Shown here piece by piece: positions 9,259-18,284 of a stretch of DNA of 64,000 bases (positions are counted from its first letter, which is position 1; every line of letters starts with the position of its first letter). A model generated the notes under the pieces. The model saw nothing but the letters and a program-made list of their open reading frames with translations, ran no database searches and was not told the origin of the DNA. Made by a program: the position numbers and the translations under genes. Source of the DNA: an uncultured Ignavibacteriota bacterium (GTDB lineage: Bacteria; Bacteroidota; Ignavibacteria; UBA10030; UBA8401); NCBI GenBank assembly GCA_903861125.1, contig CAIOTF010000039.1:176337-240336 (forward strand). The letters are read 5' to 3'.

Positions 9259-10296
9259 ATGTTGGCAGTTACTATCTATGACATAGCAAGAGAAGCGAAC
9301 GTTGGGATCGGTACAGTCTCACGCGTACTCAATAATAGTCCAAAAGTAACGACCCAGACGAGAGATAGAGTAGTGACTGTCGCAAAAAGGTTAAATTATC
9401 AACCTCACGCATACGCACAGGCACTTGCCCGAAAACGCTCGAACACTCTTTGTGCTATCATTCCTTTTTTTACAAATTATTTTTTCATTGAAGTCCTGCA
9501 GGGTGTTCAGGAAACATTGACCTCACTGGGCTACGATCTGATCATCCACGGAGCTAACAGCAAGGATCAGGTAGAAGAATATCTGATCCGGTCAATGCGC
9601 AAGGGAAGAGTTGATGGTACATTGCTGTTCTCTCTTGAACTGCCGGAACGCTTTGCCGATGAGTTCTCCGAGAATAAGATGCCGTTGGTTTTGGTCGATA
9701 CGTTCCACCCGAAGTTTGATTCCATACGTGTGGACAATGCAACGGGAGCAAAGATTGCGACCGAGCATCTGTTGTCCCTTGGTCATACGAATATTGGAAT
9801 GATCAACGCGAACCTTAAAAGTGCACCGGCTCGCGAACGGCTGATGAACTTCAAGCAGACGCTGACGGAAAACGGAATCGCTGTGAACGAGGAAAATATT
9901 ATCAACAGTTCTGAAACCAGGAACGACGGATTCAGCAGAGAATCCGGTTATCATAGCATGAAAGAATGTATTGCAAGTGGAAAGAAACTCCCGACAGCTT
10001 TTTTTGTATCAAGTGATATTCAGGCAATCGGTGTTTTGGCTGCTCTCCGCGAGAACAGTATCCGCGTTCCGGAAGATGTTGCCATCGTAAGTTTTGACGA
10101 TGTTGAACTTGCAAAAATTTTTGACCTCACGACCATGAGTCAGCCGATGTTTAACATGGGTGAGTTGGCGGTAAAAAAAATGCTCGAACGCATTGAACAT
10201 CCCGACGCACTTGTAACATCTGTTAATTTTAAACCGACGCTTGTTGTTCGTGCAAGCTGCGGTGCTAATAAAAAATATGTGTTCCATCAACAATAA
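9259..10296 (+). CDS. LacI family transcriptional regulator
   Basis: MLAVTIYDIAREANVGIGTVSRVLNNSPKVTTQTRDRVVTVAKRLNYQPHAYAQALARKRSNT (LacI HTH), then a periplasmic-binding-like domain. Confidence 0.95.
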   Translation: MLAVTIYDIAREANVGIGTVSRVLNNSPKVTTQTRDRVVTVAKRLNYQPHAYAQALARKRSNTLCAIIPFFTNYFFIEVLQGVQETLTSLGYDLIIHGANSKDQVEEYLIRSMRKGRVDGTLLFSLELPERFADEFSENKMPLVLVDTFHPKFDSIRVDNATGAKIATEHLLSLGHTNIGMINANLKSAPARERLMNFKQTLTENGIAVNEENIINSSETRNDGFSRESGYHSMKECIASGKKLPTAFFVSSDIQAIGVLAALRENSIRVPEDVAIVSFDDVELAKIFDLTTMSQPMFNMGELAVKKMLERIEHPDALVTSVNFKPTLVVRASCGANKKYVFHQQ

Positions 10297-10310
10297 ACGA
10301 TCCATCGTTT
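10295..10310. promoter_or_regulatory. Candidate operator-like inverted repeat AAACGAT-cc-ATCGTTT
   Basis: Perfect 7-bp arms overlapping the lacI stop and lying just upstream of the TonB receptor gene. Confidence 0.35.
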
Positions 10311-10338
10311 TTCACATTATCATTTCGGAGTCGCTGGA

Positions 10339-13281
10339 ATGAAAAAAATTGGTACAACTCTTACTTTCATACTTTCACTCATTTCGATCTGCACATTTAT
10401 TTTTGCCGGCACCACCGGAAAAATTGTCGGCAAGGTGACCGATTCGAAATCAGGTGAACCGCTTCCCGGTGTCAACATTATTCTAACGGGAACCACATAT
10501 GGTGCCGTAACCGATTTCGACGGTAACTTCCTCATCCTGAACCTCCAACCCGGGGTGTACATCATCCGGGCATCCGCGATCGGATATTCACCGATTAACT
10601 ATTCAAACGTTCAAGTGAATAGCGACCTTACCACGCGGCAGGATTTTAAGTTGACCGAAGAAACTGTTATAGGCGATGAGGTGGTAATCACTGCTGAACG
10701 TCCGATGATCGTGAAAGATCTTACGTCAACATCGGCAGTCGTTGGTGCTAATGACATTAAACAATTGCCTATTACTGAAATAAGCTCGGTTATTGGTCTG
10801 CAGGCTGGCAACGTTGCAGGAAGTATCCGCGGAGGACGTTCCGGTGAGACCGCGTATTGGATCGACGGTGTTCCCGTCACGGATGCGTATAACGGAAGCG
10901 CTGTTGTCGATGTCAATCCAAGCATGGTGCAGGAATTGCAGGTGCTTTCCGGCGCTTTTAATGCTGAATATGGCCAAGCAATGTCAGGAATTGTCAATAT
11001 TGTAACAAAAGAAGGTGCAGAAAAATATGCCGGAAGCATTACAGCATATGCCGGTGATTTTCTGAGCAATCATAACGACATTTTTAAGGGTATTCAAAAA
11101 TTTGAACCAATGAATATCCGTGACATTGAAGCGAGTTTGAGCGGACCACTTGTCGGGAAGGATGTTTCTCTTTATCTGAACGGCAGAAATATCTATTTCG
11201 GCGGTTATCTTAACGGCATTCGCCGTTATACTCCTAGTACAGCGATTGCTAAACGATTTGATAAAGATGATGTATATATACTCGGGACAGATTTCTTTAA
11301 TGATTCAATATATGTGAGAAATAACGTAACCGGTGTATCCGCCGGAGGTTCTATCACCGGCACACAAGCGGATTCCATCAACAACCACCGTTTTGATTCC
11401 GCATACACCGTTTTTAAGAAAAATTATATCAATGGAACAGGGGACGGCAAAACGGTGCCGATGGGTTGGAATCAAAAGATGTATTTGCAGGCTAAACTGG
11501 CGTTGAGAATTTCTTCCGAATTGAAACTCAACATCACCGGTATTTACGATAATGCAGAATCGCAGGATTATAACAGAGATTTTCAATACAATCCGGATGG
11601 ACAGGGGAAAAATTATACAAAAAGTTATACCGGTATCTTCCAATTGACCCACACGGTCAGTTCTACAACGTTCTATACTCTTGGTGGATCGTATTTCGAA
11701 AAAACATACAAACATTATCTATACGAAAATCCGTTCGATACCCGTTACACGCATCCTGATCTTGCAAATTTAGGCAGAGCTCAAAGTACGTATTCGTACA
11801 GCACCGGAGGCTCGGATCTAAACCGTTTTCAGCGTGCAACAACGACCGGTTTATTAAAATTTGATTTGAGCAGCCAGGTTACCAATGAACATTTTGTAAA
11901 AGTTGGTGTTGAAACCCGGCAGCATAAAGTGTTCATGGATGACCTCACGCTGCGCCCCATCGCAGTGCAATCGGCATTTAAGAATGGAGTATCGAGTCCG
12001 TTCATCACCACCTATATAGAAAGCGACACGTCGACATACCGTGATACATATACGCATAAGCCGGTCGAACTTTCAGGCTATCTCCAGGATAAGATGGAGT
12101 TCAAAGATCTAATCATTAATATCGGTGTTCGTTTTGATTATTTTGAACCGGATGCAAATGTTCTTACAGACGACGAAGATCCCAATATCTATGCGCCGGC
12201 TAAATTGTCTAACACATTTTTTGATTATAACAGTAACGGATTGCAGGATGGTAATGAACCGGCAAAGACTGTTGCAGACAGAAAGAAATATTGGTATAAA
12301 AAAGCAACTTCTAAAATGAAGGTTAGTCCTCGTTTTGGTGCTTCATTTCCGATTACCGACCGGGGCGTGATCCATTTTTCATACGGACATTTTTTCCAGA
12401 CACCGAATTTTGAACGCTTGTATGCAAATCCCGGATTCAAAGTCGGTGAAGGAACCGGCAATGTGGATCATAAAGGTGCACCGACAGGAAATGCCGATCT
12501 AAATCCTGAACAGACAATCAACGGTGAAATCGGACTCCAGCAGCAATTAACCGACGATCTTAGTCTCGACGTTACGGCATATCTGCGCGACATCAGAAAT
12601 CTTACAGGCTCCAGAGCTGACCAAATTCCGATCGGCGGAGGTTTTGCTTCACGCACGTACACAAAATATGTGAACAGCGATTTCGGATTTGTCCGAGGGT
12701 TGATCCTTTCGTTGAAAAAACGATTCTCACAAGGGATGGCTTTATCTGTGGACTACACATTCCAGATCGCTCGAGGGAGCGCATCGGATCCGAACCAAGC
12801 GCGAAATCAAGTGGCAGGCGGCCAACTTCCCGAAGTGCAGTTAACTGCGTTGAATAATGATCAGCGTCATACTCTTAACGCGATCTTTTCATACTCGGAA
12901 GAATCGTGGGGTGGTAGCATGATCAGTCAATTCGGAAGCGGTACGCCGTATACTCCGGATGTAACAAATGATGTGACAGTATTCCTCACCAATTCCGAAA
13001 TCAAGCCTGTCTATTTTAACACCGATATCCGTTTGTACAAAAATATCACCATCGATGCTCTTCATGTGACATTATTTATGCGGGTCAATAACATTTTTGA
13101 TACGAAAAATGAGACCGGTGTATTTGGAGATTCCGGCCGCGCGGGAGAAACAAAGTATGAACGCGAAGCCGCTCTTACGGGACAGAAGTCATATATCAAC
13201 TCAATTCACGATTATTATACATACCCGACAAATTATTCTGAACCACGAAGAATTGAAGTCGGAACGACGATTGAATTTTAG
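10339..13281 (+). CDS. TonB-dependent outer membrane receptor with N-terminal carboxypeptidase-regulatory-like domain
   Basis: KIVGKVTDSKSGEPLPGVNIILTGTTYGAVTDFDGNFLI; plug-like IDGVPVTDAYNGSAVVDVNPSMVQELQVLSGAFNAEYGQAMSGIVNIVTKEG; C-terminal barrel. Confidence 0.92.
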   Translation: MKKIGTTLTFILSLISICTFIFAGTTGKIVGKVTDSKSGEPLPGVNIILTGTTYGAVTDFDGNFLILNLQPGVYIIRASAIGYSPINYSNVQVNSDLTTRQDFKLTEETVIGDEVVITAERPMIVKDLTSTSAVVGANDIKQLPITEISSVIGLQAGNVAGSIRGGRSGETAYWIDGVPVTDAYNGSAVVDVNPSMVQELQVLSGAFNAEYGQAMSGIVNIVTKEGAEKYAGSITAYAGDFLSNHNDIFKGIQKFEPMNIRDIEASLSGPLVGKDVSLYLNGRNIYFGGYLNGIRRYTPSTAIAKRFDKDDVYILGTDFFNDSIYVRNNVTGVSAGGSITGTQADSINNHRFDSAYTVFKKNYINGTGDGKTVPMGWNQKMYLQAKLALRISSELKLNITGIYDNAESQDYNRDFQYNPDGQGKNYTKSYTGIFQLTHTVSSTTFYTLGGSYFEKTYKHYLYENPFDTRYTHPDLANLGRAQSTYSYSTGGSDLNRFQRATTTGLLKFDLSSQVTNEHFVKVGVETRQHKVFMDDLTLRPIAVQSAFKNGVSSPFITTYIESDTSTYRDTYTHKPVELSGYLQDKMEFKDLIINIGVRFDYFEPDANVLTDDEDPNIYAPAKLSNTFFDYNSNGLQDGNEPAKTVADRKKYWYKKATSKMKVSPRFGASFPITDRGVIHFSYGHFFQTPNFERLYANPGFKVGEGTGNVDHKGAPTGNADLNPEQTINGEIGLQQQLTDDLSLDVTAYLRDIRNLTGSRADQIPIGGGFASRTYTKYVNSDFGFVRGLILSLKKRFSQGMALSVDYTFQIARGSASDPNQARNQVAGGQLPEVQLTALNNDQRHTLNAIFSYSEESWGGSMISQFGSGTPYTPDVTNDVTVFLTNSEIKPVYFNTDIRLYKNITIDALHVTLFMRVNNIFDTKNETGVFGDSGRAGETKYEREAALTGQKSYINSIHDYYTYPTNYSEPRRIEVGTTIEF

Positions 13282-13295
13282 TCAAGGCATTCATT

Positions 13296-16200
13296 ATGAG
13301 AAAAATATTTTTCCTGTTTCTTATTTTTGCGCTCCTGGTTGGGACTGAAAAAAGTTTCGCACAATCGGGATCACAATACTATCGCTCGGCTGTCCACAAT
13401 GCCAATAGGGTAAAATCGGTATTCGGCAACTGGGGTGTAATCGGACAACCGGTTGATACGAGACCGCGCGGTGCGTGGATATATTCAACGAATGGATATA
13501 TTGGCGATGTATCGCTTCTGGTAGGCGCCGAAGTAAAATCGGGTGGTCAAACGTTTCACTCTGTTGTTACCTGTCCTGTTGCAAGGCCAGCGTCCGTATT
13601 TGACACCGAAGATAAATCAGGCGGAGGGAAACCGTGGTCTTTTATGCCTCTGAACGGATATTTCAATCCGGCCAAACAAAGCATTGCAATGAGCGATGAC
13701 CCAACCACATGGCCGACCACATGGCCCGATAAATCTAATGATGCATTAGATCCGGGATGGCAGGGATCGTGGAATGGCTATTTCGGCAAAAGAGCAAGTG
13801 CAAATCAGGAAAGTTATGTAGTGATGGATGATGATAATGACGTGCGGTTTAATTTCTTAAATAATAATACCGTTGGCGGAACCGGTGTTGCATTTAAACC
13901 CGACTCCATTAATCTTTCGCGTAATGGATTAGGATTGGATGTTAGGGTTCGGGGAATGCAGTGGAGCCAATTTCTGGCGCAGGATAATATTTTTTGGCTG
14001 TATGAGATCACGAATACCAGCACAACAAATTATGACCGTTCAACTTTTGGTATGCTTGTCGGAACTCTTGTGGGTGTCACCGGCTCGCAGATGTTCAATG
14101 AGTATGATGATGACTGGTCGTTCTACGACGTGAATGAAAATATTTGTTACACCGGTGATTTTGACAGGAACTGTACAAGAAATCCATTCTGGCAGGGAAG
14201 TGTCGGAATGGTGGGGTATGCGTTCCTTGAAAGTCCGGGAAATCCATTTGACGGAATTGATAATGATGGTGATGTGGATAAAAAGATTATTGGCTCTACG
14301 GCATCGTTATATACATCCGCAGATTTTGATTCAACATTGATCAAGACCGGCGATAAGATTGTTCTTATCGGCAAAGATTTTAGCCGCCAGGTTGTTACGG
14401 TTGGAACAACAACGACAACCTATGCAACACGAGGCGGGACGGTAACGGTAATTCCTGGAATTACAAAATTGTCAGAAGGGAATGTTATCACTGTCTCGAA
14501 TGTAACGATGATCAATCCGAATGCATATGATGGGATTGATAACGATCTTGACGGTGTTATCGACGAAAATTATTATTTACATTATCGTCAGGTAAAACTT
14601 TCCAATGATACACCACCAAAAACGCTGATCGATATTTTGCGACCTGTCAGGCATTTGTCGTACAATCCGGTGTTTAACGGCGGTCCATTTTCTTTGATTG
14701 ATGAACGTCGTGATGACGGCATTGATAATGATAAAGATTGGAATATTGCGTATGACGATGTCGGATTAGACGGTGTTGCCAGCACAAAAGATGCAGGCGA
14801 AAACGACGGATTACCGACCTCGGGATATACGTCCAATGGAACAGACACAGGCCTGCCCGGTGAACCGAATATCGATAAGACCGATGTTGACGAATCAGAC
14901 CAAATTGGATTGACCAGTTTTCTTTACTTTACTCCGGCGAACGATGTTCCGCTTGGGGATGATGAATTGATGTGGGAGAAAATGCAGCCGGGATATTTCG
15001 CAGTGCCGAAATCCATTGTTAATAACCGGCCGGAGTACGGACAGGATGGCGATTTTATTTATTCGTCAGGATATTTCCCTTTGATCTCAAAAAAGACCGA
15101 GCGTTTCTCGCTTGCACTCGTCTATGGCGGCGGTAACGGCGGATCACGTGAAGACGATATTACCGATCTGTTGAAACACAAACAGACCGTTCAAAAAATC
15201 TATGACGCTAACTATCAATTTCCCATTGCGCCGGAACCGGTGCCGACCTTGACTGCTGTTGCCGGAGACGGAAACGTTCGTTTATACTGGGACAGAAGAT
15301 CGGAAGATGCAATTGATCCCGTTCTCAAAATAAAAGATTTTCAAGGATACAAAATTTATAAAGCGACAGATTATGAATTTAATGATGCATTCAAAGTGAC
15401 AAATGCCGACGGCATTAAAAAAGGGTATAATCCAATTTTTCAATTTGATCTGAAAGACAGCATCAGCGGATATTATCGCGCACCTGCTACTATTTTTGAC
15501 GATGCAGCTGGATTTACTTACAAGCTTGGCACGAATACCGGTCTTGTTCATGATACTACCGATATCGACGTGATCAACGGCAAAACATATTACTATGTGA
15601 TAGTAGCATATGATAATGGCGACGAACAAACCGGAATTTTTCCTTCGGAAAATGGTTGGAAGATAGACATCGACCAGGCCGGAAGGATCAGAGGGGCATC
15701 CCAAAACGTTGCGATCGTCGTTCCCGGAAAAAAAGTATCCGGATACACTCCGCCTGCATCTTCAATGAAATTGCAAAAAAGTGCATCTGTGTTGGGAAGT
15801 GGGGATATTTATTATAAAGTGATAGACGAATCCAAAATTACCGGAAGTACTTATGAAGTAACCTTCAATGATACGCGCGATAGCGGCAAGGTCTCTCCGG
15901 TAACAACGTATTATAACGTTCGAGACACGACCTATTATTCAGCTACATTTACTCCATCGAAGATCGATACGATCACATCATTACTCCCTAGGAAAAATCT
16001 TGTCAAGGGGAGTGTTGCAATATCTAAATTGGACGGAACACCGATTGATACCACAAAGTATATCATCAATCTGGAACGCGGATCAATCAGGGCAAAAAAT
16101 CGGTTTGATCTTCAGCCCGATACGAACAGCCTTCGGAAATATGCAATTCGGTATCAATATTATCCGGTGTATAAAAGTCCGTATATAAACAAAAGTCCTT

Positions 16201-17102
16201 TCGTGAAAGAAACCGAGGACACGGATAACTTTGACGGCATTCAACTTGCCTTTAATAATGTATGGTCCGTAGAAAAAATAGACTCGTTGTCGAAGTTCAA
16301 TACCGGACTCCGCGCCAATAGTTTTGATTTTTCAACAAACCAATTTGATATCGATGTTGACGGTAAAGATGAGATCCCGATACGGAATGCATCCGATTAC
16401 GTGATCAGGTTTGCCGACACGAATATTGATTCCACTTCGGGAGTATTCCAATCATTGATTCCCAAAATGCCGATCCCTTTTTCGGCTAAGAATATCACGA
16501 CCAATAAACGGGTCGAAATGTTATGGGAGGATAATGTGTATCCGGGACAATTATCGCAGGGAGATTATCTGTATTTCTTTGAACGAAGCGATAAAGATTC
16601 ATTGTTCTACAGCTGGGTCATAACGTTGAAGGCTGCCGGCTGGCTGCCTCCCGGCAAGGATTCGGTATTCAAATACGGTAATGGAGATTCATTGTTTATT
16701 CGCACGACAAAGCCTTTCCGCAATGGTGATAAGTTTGTGTTCACCACAACAAAACCGAAAGTAGTAACGGCGAATATCTCGTCATCACTTTCCACGGTAA
16801 GAGTTGTTCCGAATCCGTACGTTGTTCAGGCATCCGGAGAAACACCGCCGGCCGCCGGTACATTCGGACGTGGGGAACGGAAGATCGAATTTCAGAATGT
16901 GCCGCAAGGATCGAAAGTATCTATCTATACGTCGCGCGGCGAGCATATCCGCACGCTGTATCAGGATGGTTCAATCCAAAACGGAACTATTAAATGGGAT
17001 GTGAAGACGAAAGAAAATCTTGATGTTTCGTTCGGCGTGTATTTTTACGTCATTGAGTCGTCATCCGGAACAAAGACCGGAAAAATCGCTGTCATTAAGT
17101 AA
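13296..17102 (+). CDS. Large secreted protein (1268 aa) with DGIDND-type Asp-rich motifs, an Fn3-like segment and a T9SS-like C-terminal domain
   Basis: Signal peptide; NPFDGIDNDGDVDKK, NAYDGIDNDLDGVIDENYY, RRDDGIDNDKDWN; Fn3-like TLTAVAGDGNVRLYWDRRSEDA; C-term VRVVPNPYVVQASG...GVYFYVIESSSGTKTGKIAVIK. Confidence 0.75.
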   Translation: MRKIFFLFLIFALLVGTEKSFAQSGSQYYRSAVHNANRVKSVFGNWGVIGQPVDTRPRGAWIYSTNGYIGDVSLLVGAEVKSGGQTFHSVVTCPVARPASVFDTEDKSGGGKPWSFMPLNGYFNPAKQSIAMSDDPTTWPTTWPDKSNDALDPGWQGSWNGYFGKRASANQESYVVMDDDNDVRFNFLNNNTVGGTGVAFKPDSINLSRNGLGLDVRVRGMQWSQFLAQDNIFWLYEITNTSTTNYDRSTFGMLVGTLVGVTGSQMFNEYDDDWSFYDVNENICYTGDFDRNCTRNPFWQGSVGMVGYAFLESPGNPFDGIDNDGDVDKKIIGSTASLYTSADFDSTLIKTGDKIVLIGKDFSRQVVTVGTTTTTYATRGGTVTVIPGITKLSEGNVITVSNVTMINPNAYDGIDNDLDGVIDENYYLHYRQVKLSNDTPPKTLIDILRPVRHLSYNPVFNGGPFSLIDERRDDGIDNDKDWNIAYDDVGLDGVASTKDAGENDGLPTSGYTSNGTDTGLPGEPNIDKTDVDESDQIGLTSFLYFTPANDVPLGDDELMWEKMQPGYFAVPKSIVNNRPEYGQDGDFIYSSGYFPLISKKTERFSLALVYGGGNGGSREDDITDLLKHKQTVQKIYDANYQFPIAPEPVPTLTAVAGDGNVRLYWDRRSEDAIDPVLKIKDFQGYKIYKATDYEFNDAFKVTNADGIKKGYNPIFQFDLKDSISGYYRAPATIFDDAAGFTYKLGTNTGLVHDTTDIDVINGKTYYYVIVAYDNGDEQTGIFPSENGWKIDIDQAGRIRGASQNVAIVVPGKKVSGYTPPASSMKLQKSASVLGSGDIYYKVIDESKITGSTYEVTFNDTRDSGKVSPVTTYYNVRDTTYYSATFTPSKIDTITSLLPRKNLVKGSVAISKLDGTPIDTTKYIINLERGSIRAKNRFDLQPDTNSLRKYAIRYQYYPVYKSPYINKSPFVKETEDTDNFDGIQLAFNNVWSVEKIDSLSKFNTGLRANSFDFSTNQFDIDVDGKDEIPIRNASDYVIRFADTNIDSTSGVFQSLIPKMPIPFSAKNITTNKRVEMLWEDNVYPGQLSQGDYLYFFERSDKDSLFYSWVITLKAAGWLPPGKDSVFKYGNGDSLFIRTTKPFRNGDKFVFTTTKPKVVTANISSSLSTVRVVPNPYVVQASGETPPAAGTFGRGERKIEFQNVPQGSKVSIYTSRGEHIRTLYQDGSIQNGTIKWDVKTKENLDVSFGVYFYVIESSSGTKTGKIAVIK

Positions 17103-17141
17103 TGGTGCAACCCGTACCGATAATGATCTTCGGAGTATGAT

Positions 17142-18152
17142 ATGAAAAAATTATTAGTCTTAGTCCTTTTATCCATCACTGCGGTTGACATCAGCGCGGC
17201 GCAAACAAAAGTTGGAACTTCTGCTGCTCCTTTTCTGGGGATTGCAGTTGGTCCGCGGGGTGTTGCGCTTGGCGGTGCCTATGTAGCCATTGCTAACGAT
17301 GCTTCTGCATTATATTATAATCCGGGTGCCATTTCCCAACCCGGTTTTTCGCAGGTTTTGGTCTCGCATACGGCTTGGCTCGTGGGTACAAAATTTGACT
17401 GGATTGGCGTTATGCTTAATCTGGGAGACGGAAATGCAATTGGTGTAAACGTAACGCAGTTGAACTATGGCGAAGAAATGCTGACCACGGAGTCAAATCA
17501 AAACGGCGGTGACGCAACATGGACGGCAGCGGATCTTGCGGTAGGATTATCGTATGCCCGGAATCTTACGGACAAATTTTCGATTGGCGGAACTGCAAAA
17601 TATATCCAGATGAAAATCTGGAACGAATCGGCAAGTTCAATGGCCGTGGATGTAGGATTGAAGTATAAGACCGACTTCAATGGATTAACGATTGGTATGA
17701 GCATATCAAATTTTGGTGCTGATATGAGGCTGGATGGTAAGGATCTTTATAATAATTTCGATTCCAAACCGGCTGAATCGGGAAATAATGCAACGATTGT
17801 AGCCCAATATAAAACTGAAGATCGGCCGCTTCCTCTCTTGTTCCGCGCCGGCATTTCCATTGATGCGTTCAAATCAGATGAACTGCGATTTATGATTGCA
17901 GCTGATGCACTGCGTCCCAGTGACAGTGCGGAAATGCTGAATGTGGGGGGAGAACTTTCATGGCGGGATATGGTGTTTATACGTGGAGGCCTAAAATCGT
18001 TGTTTTTGCCTGACCGGGAGGAAACATTCACTGCCGGAGGCGGAGCTAAATACGAACTTACGGCTGCGAACGTCGTTTCATTCGATTTTGCCTATCAGGA
18101 ATTCGGCAAATTTGGCGGAATTCAGACACTTGCAATTGGAATAACATTTTAG
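17142..18152 (+). CDS. PorV/PorQ family outer membrane protein
   Basis: GTSAAPFLGIAVGPRGVALGGAYVAIANDASALYYNPGAISQ..., FadL/PorV-like beta-barrel N-terminus; length and C-term consistent. Confidence 0.88.
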   Translation: MKKLLVLVLLSITAVDISAAQTKVGTSAAPFLGIAVGPRGVALGGAYVAIANDASALYYNPGAISQPGFSQVLVSHTAWLVGTKFDWIGVMLNLGDGNAIGVNVTQLNYGEEMLTTESNQNGGDATWTAADLAVGLSYARNLTDKFSIGGTAKYIQMKIWNESASSMAVDVGLKYKTDFNGLTIGMSISNFGADMRLDGKDLYNNFDSKPAESGNNATIVAQYKTEDRPLPLLFRAGISIDAFKSDELRFMIAADALRPSDSAEMLNVGGELSWRDMVFIRGGLKSLFLPDREETFTAGGGAKYELTAANVVSFDFAYQEFGKFGGIQTLAIGITF

Positions 18153-18284
18153 TTTTTGACTTTAATCAACAATTTTGACAAATTTAACGATGAAAGGGAA
18201 AAAAACCTTCAATATTGTAACTCAATCCAGATTTTTTTTTGTTCCACAATCCACTATATCCAAAACATACATAGGAGTTTCACT

